From: Bacteroides caecimuris
Lineage (GTDB): Bacteria > Bacteroidota > Bacteroidia > Bacteroidales > Bacteroidaceae
Reading direction: 5' to 3'
Assembly (NCBI RefSeq): GCF_001688725.2
Contig: NZ_CP015401.2
Coordinates: 1,364,001 to 1,428,000, forward strand
DNA: 64,000 nucleotides
Part shown: one piece after another, positions 35,225 to 43,548 of the stretch
Layout: each line of letters begins with the position of its first letter
Position numbering within the stretch: the first letter of the stretch is position 1
Position numbers and translations under genes: made by a program
Notes under the pieces: model-generated
What the model saw: the letters and a program-made list of their open reading frames with translations, nothing else
What the model was told of the DNA's origin: nothing
Database searches by the model: none

Positions 35225-35637
35225 CGGCATTTCTCATAAAACATTTCCTGTTTTAGCTCAAAACAGACCTTATTCTCATAGTGTTTCAAGGTATTTCTCA
35301 TAGTGTAGTGTGCCGGAAGACGGCATTGCATCATATAGAATCATGTATTCCTTTTGTTTGTTTCCATATACAGTGTATTAGTCCCACATATTGTGGGAAA
35401 AGATTCCCTACTACTTGGGAAAGTATTCCCTAGTACTTGGGAAAAAATTCCCTCATTTTGTGGGAACAAATTCCCATAATATGCGGGAATGTTTTCCCAC
35501 AATATGTGGGACAATCGAAATCAATAGGTATTCTGTAAGCAATAAGCCATTGTTTTATCTAAATAGTAGGGCTTTATTTCCTGATGAGAATAAGGTCTGT
35601 TTGGCGCTAAAATAGGAGAAAACTTATGAGAAATACC
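35225..35637. repeat. Nested inverted-repeat element with palindromic array
   Basis: Two outer arms (35225-35280 and 35583-35637) are about 55 bases long and roughly 80 percent alike in inverted orientation, with 19 bases identical (ATGAGAATAAGGTCTGTTT on the right arm). Between them lies an array of six palindromic units. No coding sequence fits. The element occupies the middle of a 936-base gap; left of it the text has several TCTCATA words. Confidence 0.75.
35381..35512. repeat. Array of six TTCCC-N(8-9)-GGGAA palindromes, period 22-23
   Basis: Units start at 35382, 35404, 35426, 35448, 35471 and 35494. Each is an imperfect palindrome opening TTCCC and closing GGGAA. The first and last 21 bases (35381-35401 and 35492-35512) are perfect inverted copies, so the whole array can also fold as one long stem. 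Spacers are only 4 bases. Confidence 0.85.
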
Positions 35638-35797
35638 ATTTTAAAAAGTATATAAGGATTTTTACTGCAACCACAAGCATAAACAATGTTTCTTAAATGA
35701 AAAGCCGTGGTTAATTGAAAGTTTAACAAACTATTGTATGTGGTTATTTAAAATAATCCTGTATATTTGCGAAGACATTATATAAGTATATAAGATT

Positions 35798-36298
35798 ATG
35801 ATCGAAGTTGTAGAATCAGCCTTGCAAAAGGCTGCGGGTGAAGGAATGGATGAATTTATCCAGGCGTTTACAGATAAATATAAAGAGGTGATCGGTGGCG
35901 AACTGACTGCGGAGACGATGCCTTTGTTGACGGGAGAACAACATTCTTTGCTAGCTTATCAGATTTTTCGTGATGAGATGATGGTTGGCGGGTTCTGCCA
36001 ATTGATTCAGAATGGCTATGGCGGTTATATATTTGATAACCCGTTTGCGAGAGTGATGCGTTTGTGGGGAGCGGAAGAGTTTTCGAAATTAGTTTATAAG
36101 GCTAAGAAAATCTTCGATGCCAACCGGAAAGACTTGGAAAAGGAACGGACGGATGATGAATTTATGGCTATGTACGAGCAATATGAAGCTTTTGATGAAT
36201 TGGAAGAAGCCTATTTAGAGATGGAAGAACAAGTCACAGCATTGATTGCAAGCTACGTAGATGATCATTTGGAACTTTTTGCAAAAATAATAAAGTAA
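35798..36298 (+). CDS. DMP19/DUF4375-family protein
   Basis: 166 residues, acidic and helical. The core LLTGEQHSLLAYQIFRDEMMVGGFCQLIQNGYGGYIFDNPFARVMRLWG is the DUF4375 signature. Proteins of this family include DMP19, a DNA-mimic protein described in Neisseria. The strongly acidic C-terminal half here (YEQYEAFDELEEAYLEMEEQ) is at least compatible with that idea. A promoter (TATATTTG, 35762-35769) lies directly upstream. The gene seems single; the next gene starts 82 bases later with its own promoter. Confidence 0.82.
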   Translation: MIEVVESALQKAAGEGMDEFIQAFTDKYKEVIGGELTAETMPLLTGEQHSLLAYQIFRDEMMVGGFCQLIQNGYGGYIFDNPFARVMRLWGAEEFSKLVYKAKKIFDANRKDLEKERTDDEFMAMYEQYEAFDELEEAYLEMEEQVTALIASYVDDHLELFAKIIK

Positions 36299-36374
36299 CG
36301 GATGCAGTATTTTTTAAGTATCCGCATTTATTAATTGTGAATTAGAATTTATATCTTTGCAAAATCTAAAAAAT

Positions 36375-37154
36375 ATGTTTATGAAACAAGTGAGATCTTT
36401 CTTGGTGGCTTTGATGGCTGTAGTGATGGGTATGTCAGTAACTTCTTGTTTGAAAGGAGATGATAACCACATTTTTACAATGACTGTTCCTGTTAAGTAT
36501 AATTTTGGATCATTTCTGATGGGGGATGCAACTACGAAGTTGGTTCCTACTACAGAATTGGGCTTTTTGGATGGAAATATGTATATGATTTCATGCCAAT
36601 ATGACCAATCACAGGTGACGGCAAATAGTACTAGTATACCAGTTACTTTGCTATCTACTCCGCTTTGTATTGACCCTAAAAGTAATGAAGGTTTAACTAC
36701 AACAAAAGCGGAACCTACTAATCCTCTTTATTCATTGGATAAGCAACAGTCAAGTTTAGTTTATTATGATAAAAATACGATTGTTTTGACAATGCCATAT
36801 TGGGTGAAAGTTACAAACTCTAGCGTTGAAGATTCAGAAGTAAAGAAACATTCATTTGTTCTTTCCTATGATCCTGACATAAAAGCTACTGATACTAAAC
36901 TAAAATTATATATTAGTCACGTTGTTGATGATGCAGAAGGTGAGACTGTTACTCGTTCTAAATTTACATATGCTTATAGGGCTTATTCAATTGGAGCTGC
37001 TCTTGCTACATTTAAGGAGAAAACAGGCGAATTACCGAAATATTTGGAACTAACAGCTGAAATCAATGATTCAAAAGATGAATTAGTTGATAAGGATGGG
37101 AAGGAAACTTCAGTTGAACGTTCGGTTGAATATCAATACGCATTTACAGAATAA
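36375..37154 (+). CDS. NigD-like lipoprotein
   Basis: 259 residues from the ATG at 36375 (36381 is also possible). The promoter TATCTTTG at 36352-36359 leaves only a few leader bases and excludes the TTG at 36357. The signal ends MSVTSCLKGDD, a lipoprotein box, as in NigD from bacteriocin loci. The NigD beta-barrel segments GDATTKLVPTTELGFLDGNMY and LKLYISHVVDDAEGE are visible. The function of chromosomal NigD-like proteins is unknown. Lipid anchoring to a membrane is expected. Confidence 0.8.
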   Translation: MFMKQVRSFLVALMAVVMGMSVTSCLKGDDNHIFTMTVPVKYNFGSFLMGDATTKLVPTTELGFLDGNMYMISCQYDQSQVTANSTSIPVTLLSTPLCIDPKSNEGLTTTKAEPTNPLYSLDKQQSSLVYYDKNTIVLTMPYWVKVTNSSVEDSEVKKHSFVLSYDPDIKATDTKLKLYISHVVDDAEGETVTRSKFTYAYRAYSIGAALATFKEKTGELPKYLELTAEINDSKDELVDKDGKETSVERSVEYQYAFTE

Positions 37155-37156
37155 CA

Positions 37157-37732
37157 TTGAACTACAAAGAACTATTTAATATAGCAATGAAATTGATTTC
37201 CTCTCCGGCTAAGGCCTGGGAGGAAATTTCTATGGAAGAGGATAGACGAAAAGTATACATGGCTTTTGTCTATCCTATGATTGGTTTATGCGGTCTGTCC
37301 GTATTCATCGGTTCGTTATTGACGAATGGATGGGGAGGTCCGCAAAGTTTCCAGATAGCTATGACCAACTGTTGCGCTGTAGCTGTAGCCCTGTTCGGTG
37401 GCTACTTCTTGGCAGCTTATGCCATTAATGAAATGGGGACAAGGATGTTTGGTCTGTATAGCGATATGCCGTTAACGCAACAATTTGCAGGATATGCATT
37501 GGTTGTGCCTTTTCTGCTTCAAATCGTAACCGGACTATTACCTGATTTTAGAATTATTGCTTGGTTGCTGCAGTTCTATATCGTCTATATAGTATGGGAA
37601 GGAGCTCCTATACTGATGAGAGTAGAAGAAAAACAACGATTGAAATACACCCTTTTGTCGTCTGTATTGTTGATACTATGTCCGACGGTGATTCAAATAG
37701 TGTTTAACAAACTGACGGCTATACTTAATTAA
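37157..37732 (+). CDS. Yip1-domain integral membrane protein, TTG start
   Basis: 191 residues with five or so membrane helices. NYKELFNIAMKLISSPAKAWEEI at the front is the usual opening of bacterial Yip1/DUF1282 proteins, so the TTG at 37157 is probably the real start even though an ATG occurs at 37187. It begins two bases after the NigD-like stop codon, so the two genes are translationally linked. The final helix ends IVFNKLTAILN. The function of bacterial Yip1 proteins is not known. Confidence 0.78.
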   Translation: MNYKELFNIAMKLISSPAKAWEEISMEEDRRKVYMAFVYPMIGLCGLSVFIGSLLTNGWGGPQSFQIAMTNCCAVAVALFGGYFLAAYAINEMGTRMFGLYSDMPLTQQFAGYALVVPFLLQIVTGLLPDFRIIAWLLQFYIVYIVWEGAPILMRVEEKQRLKYTLLSSVLLILCPTVIQIVFNKLTAILN

Positions 37733-37741
37733 TGTGTGAAG

Positions 37742-38194
37742 ATGAAACAACCCTCTGTAAATATAAAGAATAAACGGGCTACGTTTGATTATGAGTTGAT
37801 AGATACCTACACAGCAGGTATCGTATTGACCGGTACGGAAATAAAATCCATTCGTTTGGGAAAAGCCAGTCTGGTAGATACGTTTTGCTATTTTACGAAA
37901 GGCGAATTGTGGGTGAAGAATATGCACATCGCCGAATATTTCTATGGATCGTACAATAACCATACGGCACGTAGAGAGAGGAAGTTGTTGCTTAATAAAA
38001 AAGAATTGGAGAAACTTCAACGGGAGATGAGAAATCCCGGCTTTACGATTGTTCCTGTACGCTTGTTTATCAATGAAAAAGGTTTGGCGAAACTGGTAGT
38101 CGCTTTGGCGAAAGGTAAGAAAGAATATGATAAACGAGAATCTATAAAGGAGAAAGACGACCGTAGAGATATGGCAAGAATGTTCAAACGATGA
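37742..38194 (+). CDS. smpB: SsrA-binding protein SmpB
   Basis: 150 residues. It binds tmRNA and delivers it to stalled ribosomes. The OB-fold is complete: [45 protein letters not shown] and [22 protein letters not shown]. The basic tail [19 protein letters not shown] becomes helical in the ribosome. The ATG at 37742 is preferred over the GTG at 37736. It lies 9 bases after the Yip1 gene and 13 bases before metH. Confidence 0.95.
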   Translation: MKQPSVNIKNKRATFDYELIDTYTAGIVLTGTEIKSIRLGKASLVDTFCYFTKGELWVKNMHIAEYFYGSYNNHTARRERKLLLNKKELEKLQREMRNPGFTIVPVRLFINEKGLAKLVVALAKGKKEYDKRESIKEKDDRRDMARMFKR

Positions 38195-38207
38195 CATGAT
38201 AGGATAA

Positions 38208-40955
38208 ATGAAAAAGACAATTTCTCAAGTCGTATCCGAGCGCATCCTTATTCTGGATGGGGCAATGGGTACAATGATTCAACAATACAACCTCAAGGAA
38301 GAAGATTTTCGTGGTGAACGGTTTGCGCATATCCCCGGACAGTTGAAAGGGAATAACGACTTATTGTGCCTCACACGTCCCGACGTGATTCAGGATATTC
38401 ACCGTAAATACCTGGAAGCAGGTGCGGATATCATCGAAACCAATACATTCAGTTCGACTACAGTTTCTATGGCTGATTATCACGTAGAAGAATACGTGCG
38501 TGAGATGAATCTGGCAGCCGTAAAACTAGCCCGTAACCTTGCCGACGAGTACACTGCAAAGAATCCCGATAAACCGCGTTTTGTAGCCGGTTCTGTAGGT
38601 CCGACCAATAAAACCTGCTCTATGAGCCCGGACGTGAACAATCCGGCTTATCGTGCTTTGAGTTACGATGAACTGGCTGCATCCTATCAGCAACAGATGG
38701 AAGCAATGCTTGAAGGTGGCGTAGACGCCATTCTGATCGAAACAATCTTTGATACCCTGAATGCTAAAGCTGCTATTTTTGCAGCCGAACAGGCAATGAA
38801 AGCAACAGGTGTCGAAGTCCCTGTCATGTTATCTGTAACAGTGTCCGATATTGGTGGACGAACATTGTCTGGCCAGACATTGGACGCATTTCTTGCTTCC
38901 GTGCAGCATGCCAATATCTTTTCTGTCGGTTTAAACTGTTCTTTCGGAGCCCGCCAATTGAAACCATTTCTGGAACAACTGGCAGCTCGTGCACCTTATT
39001 ATATTAGTGCTTATCCGAATGCCGGATTACCGAATAGCCTGGGTAAGTATGACCAGACACCTGCTGATATGGCTCACGAAGTGAGAGAATATATCGAAGA
39101 AGGACTAATCAATATCATTGGCGGCTGTTGTGGAACGACGGATGCCTATATTGCCGAATATCCCGCCCTCGTGAAAGGTGCTAAACCTCACGTCCCTGCT
39201 CTTGTATCGGATTGTATGTGGCTTTCCGGGCTTGAACTGTTGGAAGTCAAACCGGAAATTAACTTTGTAAATGTCGGCGAACGTTGCAACGTAGCCGGTT
39301 CTCGTAAGTTTCTTCGTCTGATAAACGAAAAGAAATATGATGAAGCTCTCTCCATCGCCCGTCAACAAGTGGAAGACGGTGCCTTGGTGATTGACGTCAA
39401 TATGGATGACGGACTGTTGGATGCAAAGGAGGAGATGACTACTTTCCTGAATCTTATCATGTCCGAACCGGAAATAGCCCGTGTTCCGGTAATGATTGAC
39501 TCTTCCAAATGGGAAGTGATTGAAGCCGGCCTGAAATGTCTGCAAGGAAAGTCAATCGTTAACTCCATTTCTTTGAAAGAAGGCGAGGAAGTTTTCCTCG
39601 AACATGCCCGTATCATCCGCCAATATGGAGCGGCTGCCGTCGTAATGGCTTTCGATGAGAAAGGTCAGGCAGATACAGCCGCCCGTAAAATAGAAGTTTG
39701 CGAACGGGCTTACCGTCTTTTGGTAGATAAAGTAGGTTTTAATCCTCATGATATTATTTTTGACCCCAATGTACTTGCCGTAGCCACAGGGATCGAAGAA
39801 CATAATAACTATGCCGTAGATTTCATTGAAGCTACCGCATGGATCAAAAAGAACCTTCCGGGTGCTCATATTAGCGGAGGAGTCAGTAACCTTTCTTTCT
39901 CTTTCCGTGGCAATAATTATATCCGTGAGGCGATGCACGCTGTATTCCTTTATCATGCCATTCAGCAAGGAATGGACATGGGGATTGTGAATCCGGGTAC
40001 TTCCGTGTTATATAGTGATATCCCGACCGATGTATTGGAAAAGATAGAAGACGTCGTTTTGAATCGTCGTCCGGACGCAGCGGAACGTCTGATAGAATTG
40101 GCGGAATCGCTGAAAGCAACTATGAGCGGAACTGCCGGACAACCAGCCGCCAAACAAGATGCGTGGAGAGAAGAATCCGTTCAGGAACGCTTGAAATATG
40201 CCTTGATGAAAGGAATCGGAGATTTCCTTGAACAGGATTTGGCAGAAGCATTGTCGCTTTATGATAAAGCAGTCGATGTGATTGAAGGTCCGTTGATGGA
40301 TGGAATGAATTATGTAGGCGAGTTGTTTGGTGCCGGTAAAATGTTCCTTCCCCAGGTTGTGAAGACTGCCCGTACGATGAAAAAAGCCGTAGCTATCCTG
40401 CAGCCGATTATCGAATCGGAAAAAGTGGAAGGAAGCGCCGCGGCTGGAAAAGTGTTGCTGGCAACTGTAAAGGGCGATGTGCACGATATTGGAAAAAATA
40501 TTGTAGCGGTAGTGATGGCTTGCAATGGTTATGATATTGTAGACTTGGGAGTGATGGTGCCGGCGGAAACCATTGTGCAGCGTGCTATTGAAGAAAAAGT
40601 GGATATGATCGGATTGAGTGGTCTGATTACTCCCTCTTTGGAAGAAATGGCGCATGTGGCTTTGGAACTCGAAAAAGCAGGACTGGATATTCCTCTTCTG
40701 ATTGGTGGGGCTACTACATCGAAAATGCATACGGCATTGAAGATTGCTCCTGTCTATCACGCTCCGGTGGTACATCTGAAAGATGCTTCCCAGAATGCAA
40801 GTGTTGCTTCCAAATTATTGAATCCACAGCTGAAAGCCGAATTGGTGAACGAACTGAATAGCGAATATGAGGCGCTTCGTGAAAAAAGCGGTCTGCTGAA
40901 ACGTGAAACGGTTTCATTGGAAGAGGCGCAGAAAAATAGGTTGAATCTGTTTTAA
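38208..40955 (+). CDS. metH: Cobalamin-dependent methionine synthase MetH, without activation domain
   Basis: 915 residues. It transfers the methyl group of methyltetrahydrofolate through cobalamin to homocysteine. The homocysteine barrel has its zinc cysteines Cys244 and Cys307/Cys308 (LNCSFGA, GGCCGTT). The folate-binding domain follows with [14 protein letters not shown] and the INSISLKEG segment. The helical cap and the cobalamin domain have [11 protein letters not shown] with the lower ligand His759 and end at LNLF. The C-terminal AdoMet-binding reactivation domain of the 1227-residue Escherichia coli protein is absent, so reactivation would need a separate protein. No cobalamin riboswitch is seen before it. 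Confidence 0.95.
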   Translation: MKKTISQVVSERILILDGAMGTMIQQYNLKEEDFRGERFAHIPGQLKGNNDLLCLTRPDVIQDIHRKYLEAGADIIETNTFSSTTVSMADYHVEEYVREMNLAAVKLARNLADEYTAKNPDKPRFVAGSVGPTNKTCSMSPDVNNPAYRALSYDELAASYQQQMEAMLEGGVDAILIETIFDTLNAKAAIFAAEQAMKATGVEVPVMLSVTVSDIGGRTLSGQTLDAFLASVQHANIFSVGLNCSFGARQLKPFLEQLAARAPYYISAYPNAGLPNSLGKYDQTPADMAHEVREYIEEGLINIIGGCCGTTDAYIAEYPALVKGAKPHVPALVSDCMWLSGLELLEVKPEINFVNVGERCNVAGSRKFLRLINEKKYDEALSIARQQVEDGALVIDVNMDDGLLDAKEEMTTFLNLIMSEPEIARVPVMIDSSKWEVIEAGLKCLQGKSIVNSISLKEGEEVFLEHARIIRQYGAAAVVMAFDEKGQADTAARKIEVCERAYRLLVDKVGFNPHDIIFDPNVLAVATGIEEHNNYAVDFIEATAWIKKNLPGAHISGGVSNLSFSFRGNNYIREAMHAVFLYHAIQQGMDMGIVNPGTSVLYSDIPTDVLEKIEDVVLNRRPDAAERLIELAESLKATMSGTAGQPAAKQDAWREESVQERLKYALMKGIGDFLEQDLAEALSLYDKAVDVIEGPLMDGMNYVGELFGAGKMFLPQVVKTARTMKKAVAILQPIIESEKVEGSAAAGKVLLATVKGDVHDIGKNIVAVVMACNGYDIVDLGVMVPAETIVQRAIEEKVDMIGLSGLITPSLEEMAHVALELEKAGLDIPLLIGGATTSKMHTALKIAPVYHAPVVHLKDASQNASVASKLLNPQLKAELVNELNSEYEALREKSGLLKRETVSLEEAQKNRLNLF

Positions 40956-41079
40956 ACATTATTAAAATAAAAAAGATACATTGTAATCAGTATTAGTAAG
41001 CCAAAGGTCTTGTCTATTCAATAATTTTCTTGCATTTGTGACACTAATTGAAATCTGATACGCAAATGTTTGGAATAGA

Positions 41080-42480
41080 CTACTCTTTTATTTTCTTCTT
41101 ATAGGATTCGTAACGCGACAGGATATCACGGACGAAATTGTAAGTCTCAATACCACGGAAATACCCGTTTTTACAGATAGGGTCGGTAAAGTATTCTTCG
41201 TTGCTTTTGAGCAGGATGAAGTTTTCTACATTGTCTTTCCATACCCGTTTGTTCTTTCCGTATTTTTCGGCTAGTGCCATGGCATCGTATATATGTCCTA
41301 AGCCGGCATTATAAGATGCAAGGATGAAGTTAAGCCGTTCCTGTTTGTCGGGAATCATACTGAAGCTGCGGTCGGTAGCAGCGATATATTTGGTAGCCGC
41401 TTTCACACTTTCCTCCGGATTCTGCTCTTTGCCGGGAGGTACTCCCATTGCCCGGGCGGTGGCAGGCATTAACTGCATCAGTCCTTTAGCGCCGGCCCAG
41501 GAAACCGCGGTGGTATCGAAATTAGATTCAGTATAGGCTAGTGACGCCAGCATGCGCCAATCCCATCCGATATCTTTGGAATACTTTCTGAATAAATCAT
41601 CATAATGAGATATTTTCCCTTCTTTCAATGAAAGGATAGGAGAGTGGGGCATCATTTTACTATTCTCAAAATAACGTTTCATACTGGCAGTGTAGGCAGG
41701 AGAGGTCATATTTTCCTGATGCCATATAGTAGCGGCGGCTGCCAGTTCGGGACTGTCTTTTCGTACTGCCCACGAAGACCGTTGATCGAAACTGATAGAC
41801 AGATCGATATTTAAATTAGGATAATAGGTCTTATTTAATTTTGCCAAGTCGTTGTCGGCTACTGTATACGGAATTTTTCCTTGCGCCACTTGCGTTATCA
41901 AGTCCTCGATGGTAGTACTGTCATTGGTAACTTCGTGAATCCGGATGCCGCCTCCTAATTCGCTGTTCAGATTGACGAGGCGGTCGTAATATTTCCCCGG
42001 CTTTACGTATATATCTTTTCCTATCAGTTCGGTTACGTCTTTTAATGGCTTCAGTTTTCCTCTTCCTTGCTGAACAATCACTTGATGGGTGATGACATCT
42101 TCACCACAATAAAGCAGACTGTCTTTCCACTCTTTGGTGATAGGCAGATTATAGGCAATCATATCTCCTTCGCCTGCCAGCAGTTTTTGAATCATCTCGT
42201 CAACGCTGTTGGCAACTGCAATCCTAAGCTTTAATCCCAGGCTTTTGGCAAACTGCTCGCTAAGTTCATACTGGAATCCCATTTCCTGTCCGCGGTAAAT
42301 GAAATAGGAAGTAGAGCTGTACAATGTCAATACAACGAGTTCGCCACTATCTTTTATTTGTGGAAGATCGCGTGTGGATTCGTCCGTTGTATTATGTTGC
42401 TTGTTCCGGCATCCGAACATACAACAGAACAATACGAGGAATAAAGGGATAATCAGTGTCTTGGCATTCATACCTGACAT
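41080..42480 (-). CDS. mltF: MltF-type lytic transglycosylase with solute-binding domain
   Basis: 466 residues from the ATG at 42480 (42471 possible). The lipoprotein signal ends FGCRNKQ. The open frame before it runs through a simple CTCTCAACT repeat and overlaps the udk stop, so it is not used. Residues 55-280 form a bacterial solute-binding (SBP_bac_3) domain. The SLT transglycosylase follows with catalytic Glu in AYTESNFD and AGAKGLMQLMPATARAMG. It cuts glycan strands of peptidoglycan at the outer-membrane inner face. Confidence 0.9.
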   Translation of the reverse strand: MSGMNAKTLIIPLFLVLFCCMFGCRNKQHNTTDESTRDLPQIKDSGELVVLTLYSSTSYFIYRGQEMGFQYELSEQFAKSLGLKLRIAVANSVDEMIQKLLAGEGDMIAYNLPITKEWKDSLLYCGEDVITHQVIVQQGRGKLKPLKDVTELIGKDIYVKPGKYYDRLVNLNSELGGGIRIHEVTNDSTTIEDLITQVAQGKIPYTVADNDLAKLNKTYYPNLNIDLSISFDQRSSWAVRKDSPELAAAATIWHQENMTSPAYTASMKRYFENSKMMPHSPILSLKEGKISHYDDLFRKYSKDIGWDWRMLASLAYTESNFDTTAVSWAGAKGLMQLMPATARAMGVPPGKEQNPEESVKAATKYIAATDRSFSMIPDKQERLNFILASYNAGLGHIYDAMALAEKYGKNKRVWKDNVENFILLKSNEEYFTDPICKNGYFRGIETYNFVRDILSRYESYKKKIKE

Positions 42481-42487
42481 TTTGCTT

Positions 42488-42526
42488 TTAACTCTCAACT
42501 CTCCGTTCTCCACTCTCAACTCTTCA
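42488..42526. repeat. Simple CTCTCAACT-type repeat
   Basis: Near-tandem AACTCTC/CACTCTC words (42489-42525) straddle the end of udk and the region before mltF. They account for the extra open frame in front of the MltF start. Confidence 0.6.
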
Positions 42527-43127
42527 AGTGTTTCTTGATGTACATAGTCAGTATATCAATAGCTACCTTATTACTGCCGCCTTCCGGTACAATAAGGTCG
42601 GCATATCGTTTGCACGGTTCGATAAATTGCAGGTGCATAGGCTTTAAAACTCGTGTATAGCGTTCCATTACAGCTTCGGCAGTACGTCCGCGCTCAATAA
42701 CATCTCTTTGGATAACACGTATCAGGCGTTCGTCTGGATCGGCATCTACAAAAATTTTAAGGTCCATCATATTGCGCAACTTTTTATCACATAAGGCAAG
42801 GATTCCTTCAATGATAATCACTTCACGAGGTTCGATATGAATCGTTTCGGGCTGGCGCGTACAGGTGAGATAAGAATAAGTAGGCTGTTCGATGCTATTT
42901 CCTTCTTTCAGCATCATGACATGTTTGGATAGTAGGCTCCATTCAAAGGCATCGGGATGGTCAAAATTGATATTCTGGCGTTCTTCAACCGGGACATGGC
43001 TACTGTCTTTGTAGTATGAATCCTGTGGTAAGAGTACTACTTCTCCTGCGGGGAGACTTTCTATAATTTTCCGTACGACGGTGGTCTTTCCGGAGCCTGT
43101 TCCGCCTGCTATTCCTATAATTAACAT
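42516..43127 (-). CDS. udk: Uridine kinase
   Basis: 203 residues. It phosphorylates uridine and cytidine with ATP or GTP in pyrimidine salvage. The P-loop GGTGSGKTT is at 8-16. Also visible are LLPQDSYYKDSS, the NFDHPDAFEW substrate loop, IIEGILALCD, and the lid region RVIQRDVIERGRTAEAVMERY. The length is normal. It is likely cotranscribed with mltF, whose gene follows on the minus strand. Confidence 0.95.
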   Translation of the reverse strand: MLIIGIAGGTGSGKTTVVRKIIESLPAGEVVLLPQDSYYKDSSHVPVEERQNINFDHPDAFEWSLLSKHVMMLKEGNSIEQPTYSYLTCTRQPETIHIEPREVIIIEGILALCDKKLRNMMDLKIFVDADPDERLIRVIQRDVIERGRTAEAVMERYTRVLKPMHLQFIEPCKRYADLIVPEGGSNKVAIDILTMYIKKHLKS

Positions 43128-43235
43128 CTCTTTAAATGTATATTTGAATTAAATAGAGTATTTTTGCATTACTATTAATGCGATGATTGCATTAACAAGA
43201 CAAATATAGAAACAATTCATTAAAATAACAACGTA

Positions 43236-43535
43236 ATGGTAAAACACATTGTATTATTTAAGTTAAAAGACGAAGTTCCTGCTGAAGAGAAACTGGTAGT
43301 CATGACTAAATTCAAGGAAGCGATAGAAGCTCTTCCTGCTAAAATTTCTGTTATTCGCAAAGTGGAAGTCGGATTGAATATGAATCCCGGTGAAACATGG
43401 AATATTGCGCTTTACAGTGAGTTTGATACACTAGAAGATGTGAAATTCTATGCAACACATCCCGACCATGTAGCTGCTGGTAAGATTCTGGCTGATACGA
43501 AAGAAAGCCGTGCATGCGTAGACTATGAATTATAA
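43236..43535 (+). CDS. Dabb-family stress-responsive A/B barrel protein
   Basis: 99 residues forming one dimeric alpha/beta barrel domain: MVKHIVLFKLKDEVPAEEKLVV, VEVGLNMNPGETWNIALYSEF, LEDVKFYATHPDHVAAGKIL. Plant members respond to stress. Bacterial ones have no agreed function. The dsbD start lies 13 bases after its stop codon, and the upstream promoter-like TATTTTTG is at 43159-43166. Confidence 0.85.
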   Translation: MVKHIVLFKLKDEVPAEEKLVVMTKFKEAIEALPAKISVIRKVEVGLNMNPGETWNIALYSEFDTLEDVKFYATHPDHVAAGKILADTKESRACVDYEL

Positions 43536-43548
43536 ACCCCAAAATAAG

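Noticed and set aside
35381..35512. CRISPR array
   Set aside because: The repeat units are palindromes of about 18 bases with 4-base gaps. No spacer-sized unique sequence or cas gene is present.
35225..35637. Invertible promoter segment
   Set aside because: The outer arms are only partly identical, the interior is itself symmetrical, no invertase gene is near, and no promoter in it faces a gene.
42481..42519. Longer N terminus of MltF
   Set aside because: It is translated simple repeat and would precede a complete lipoprotein signal.
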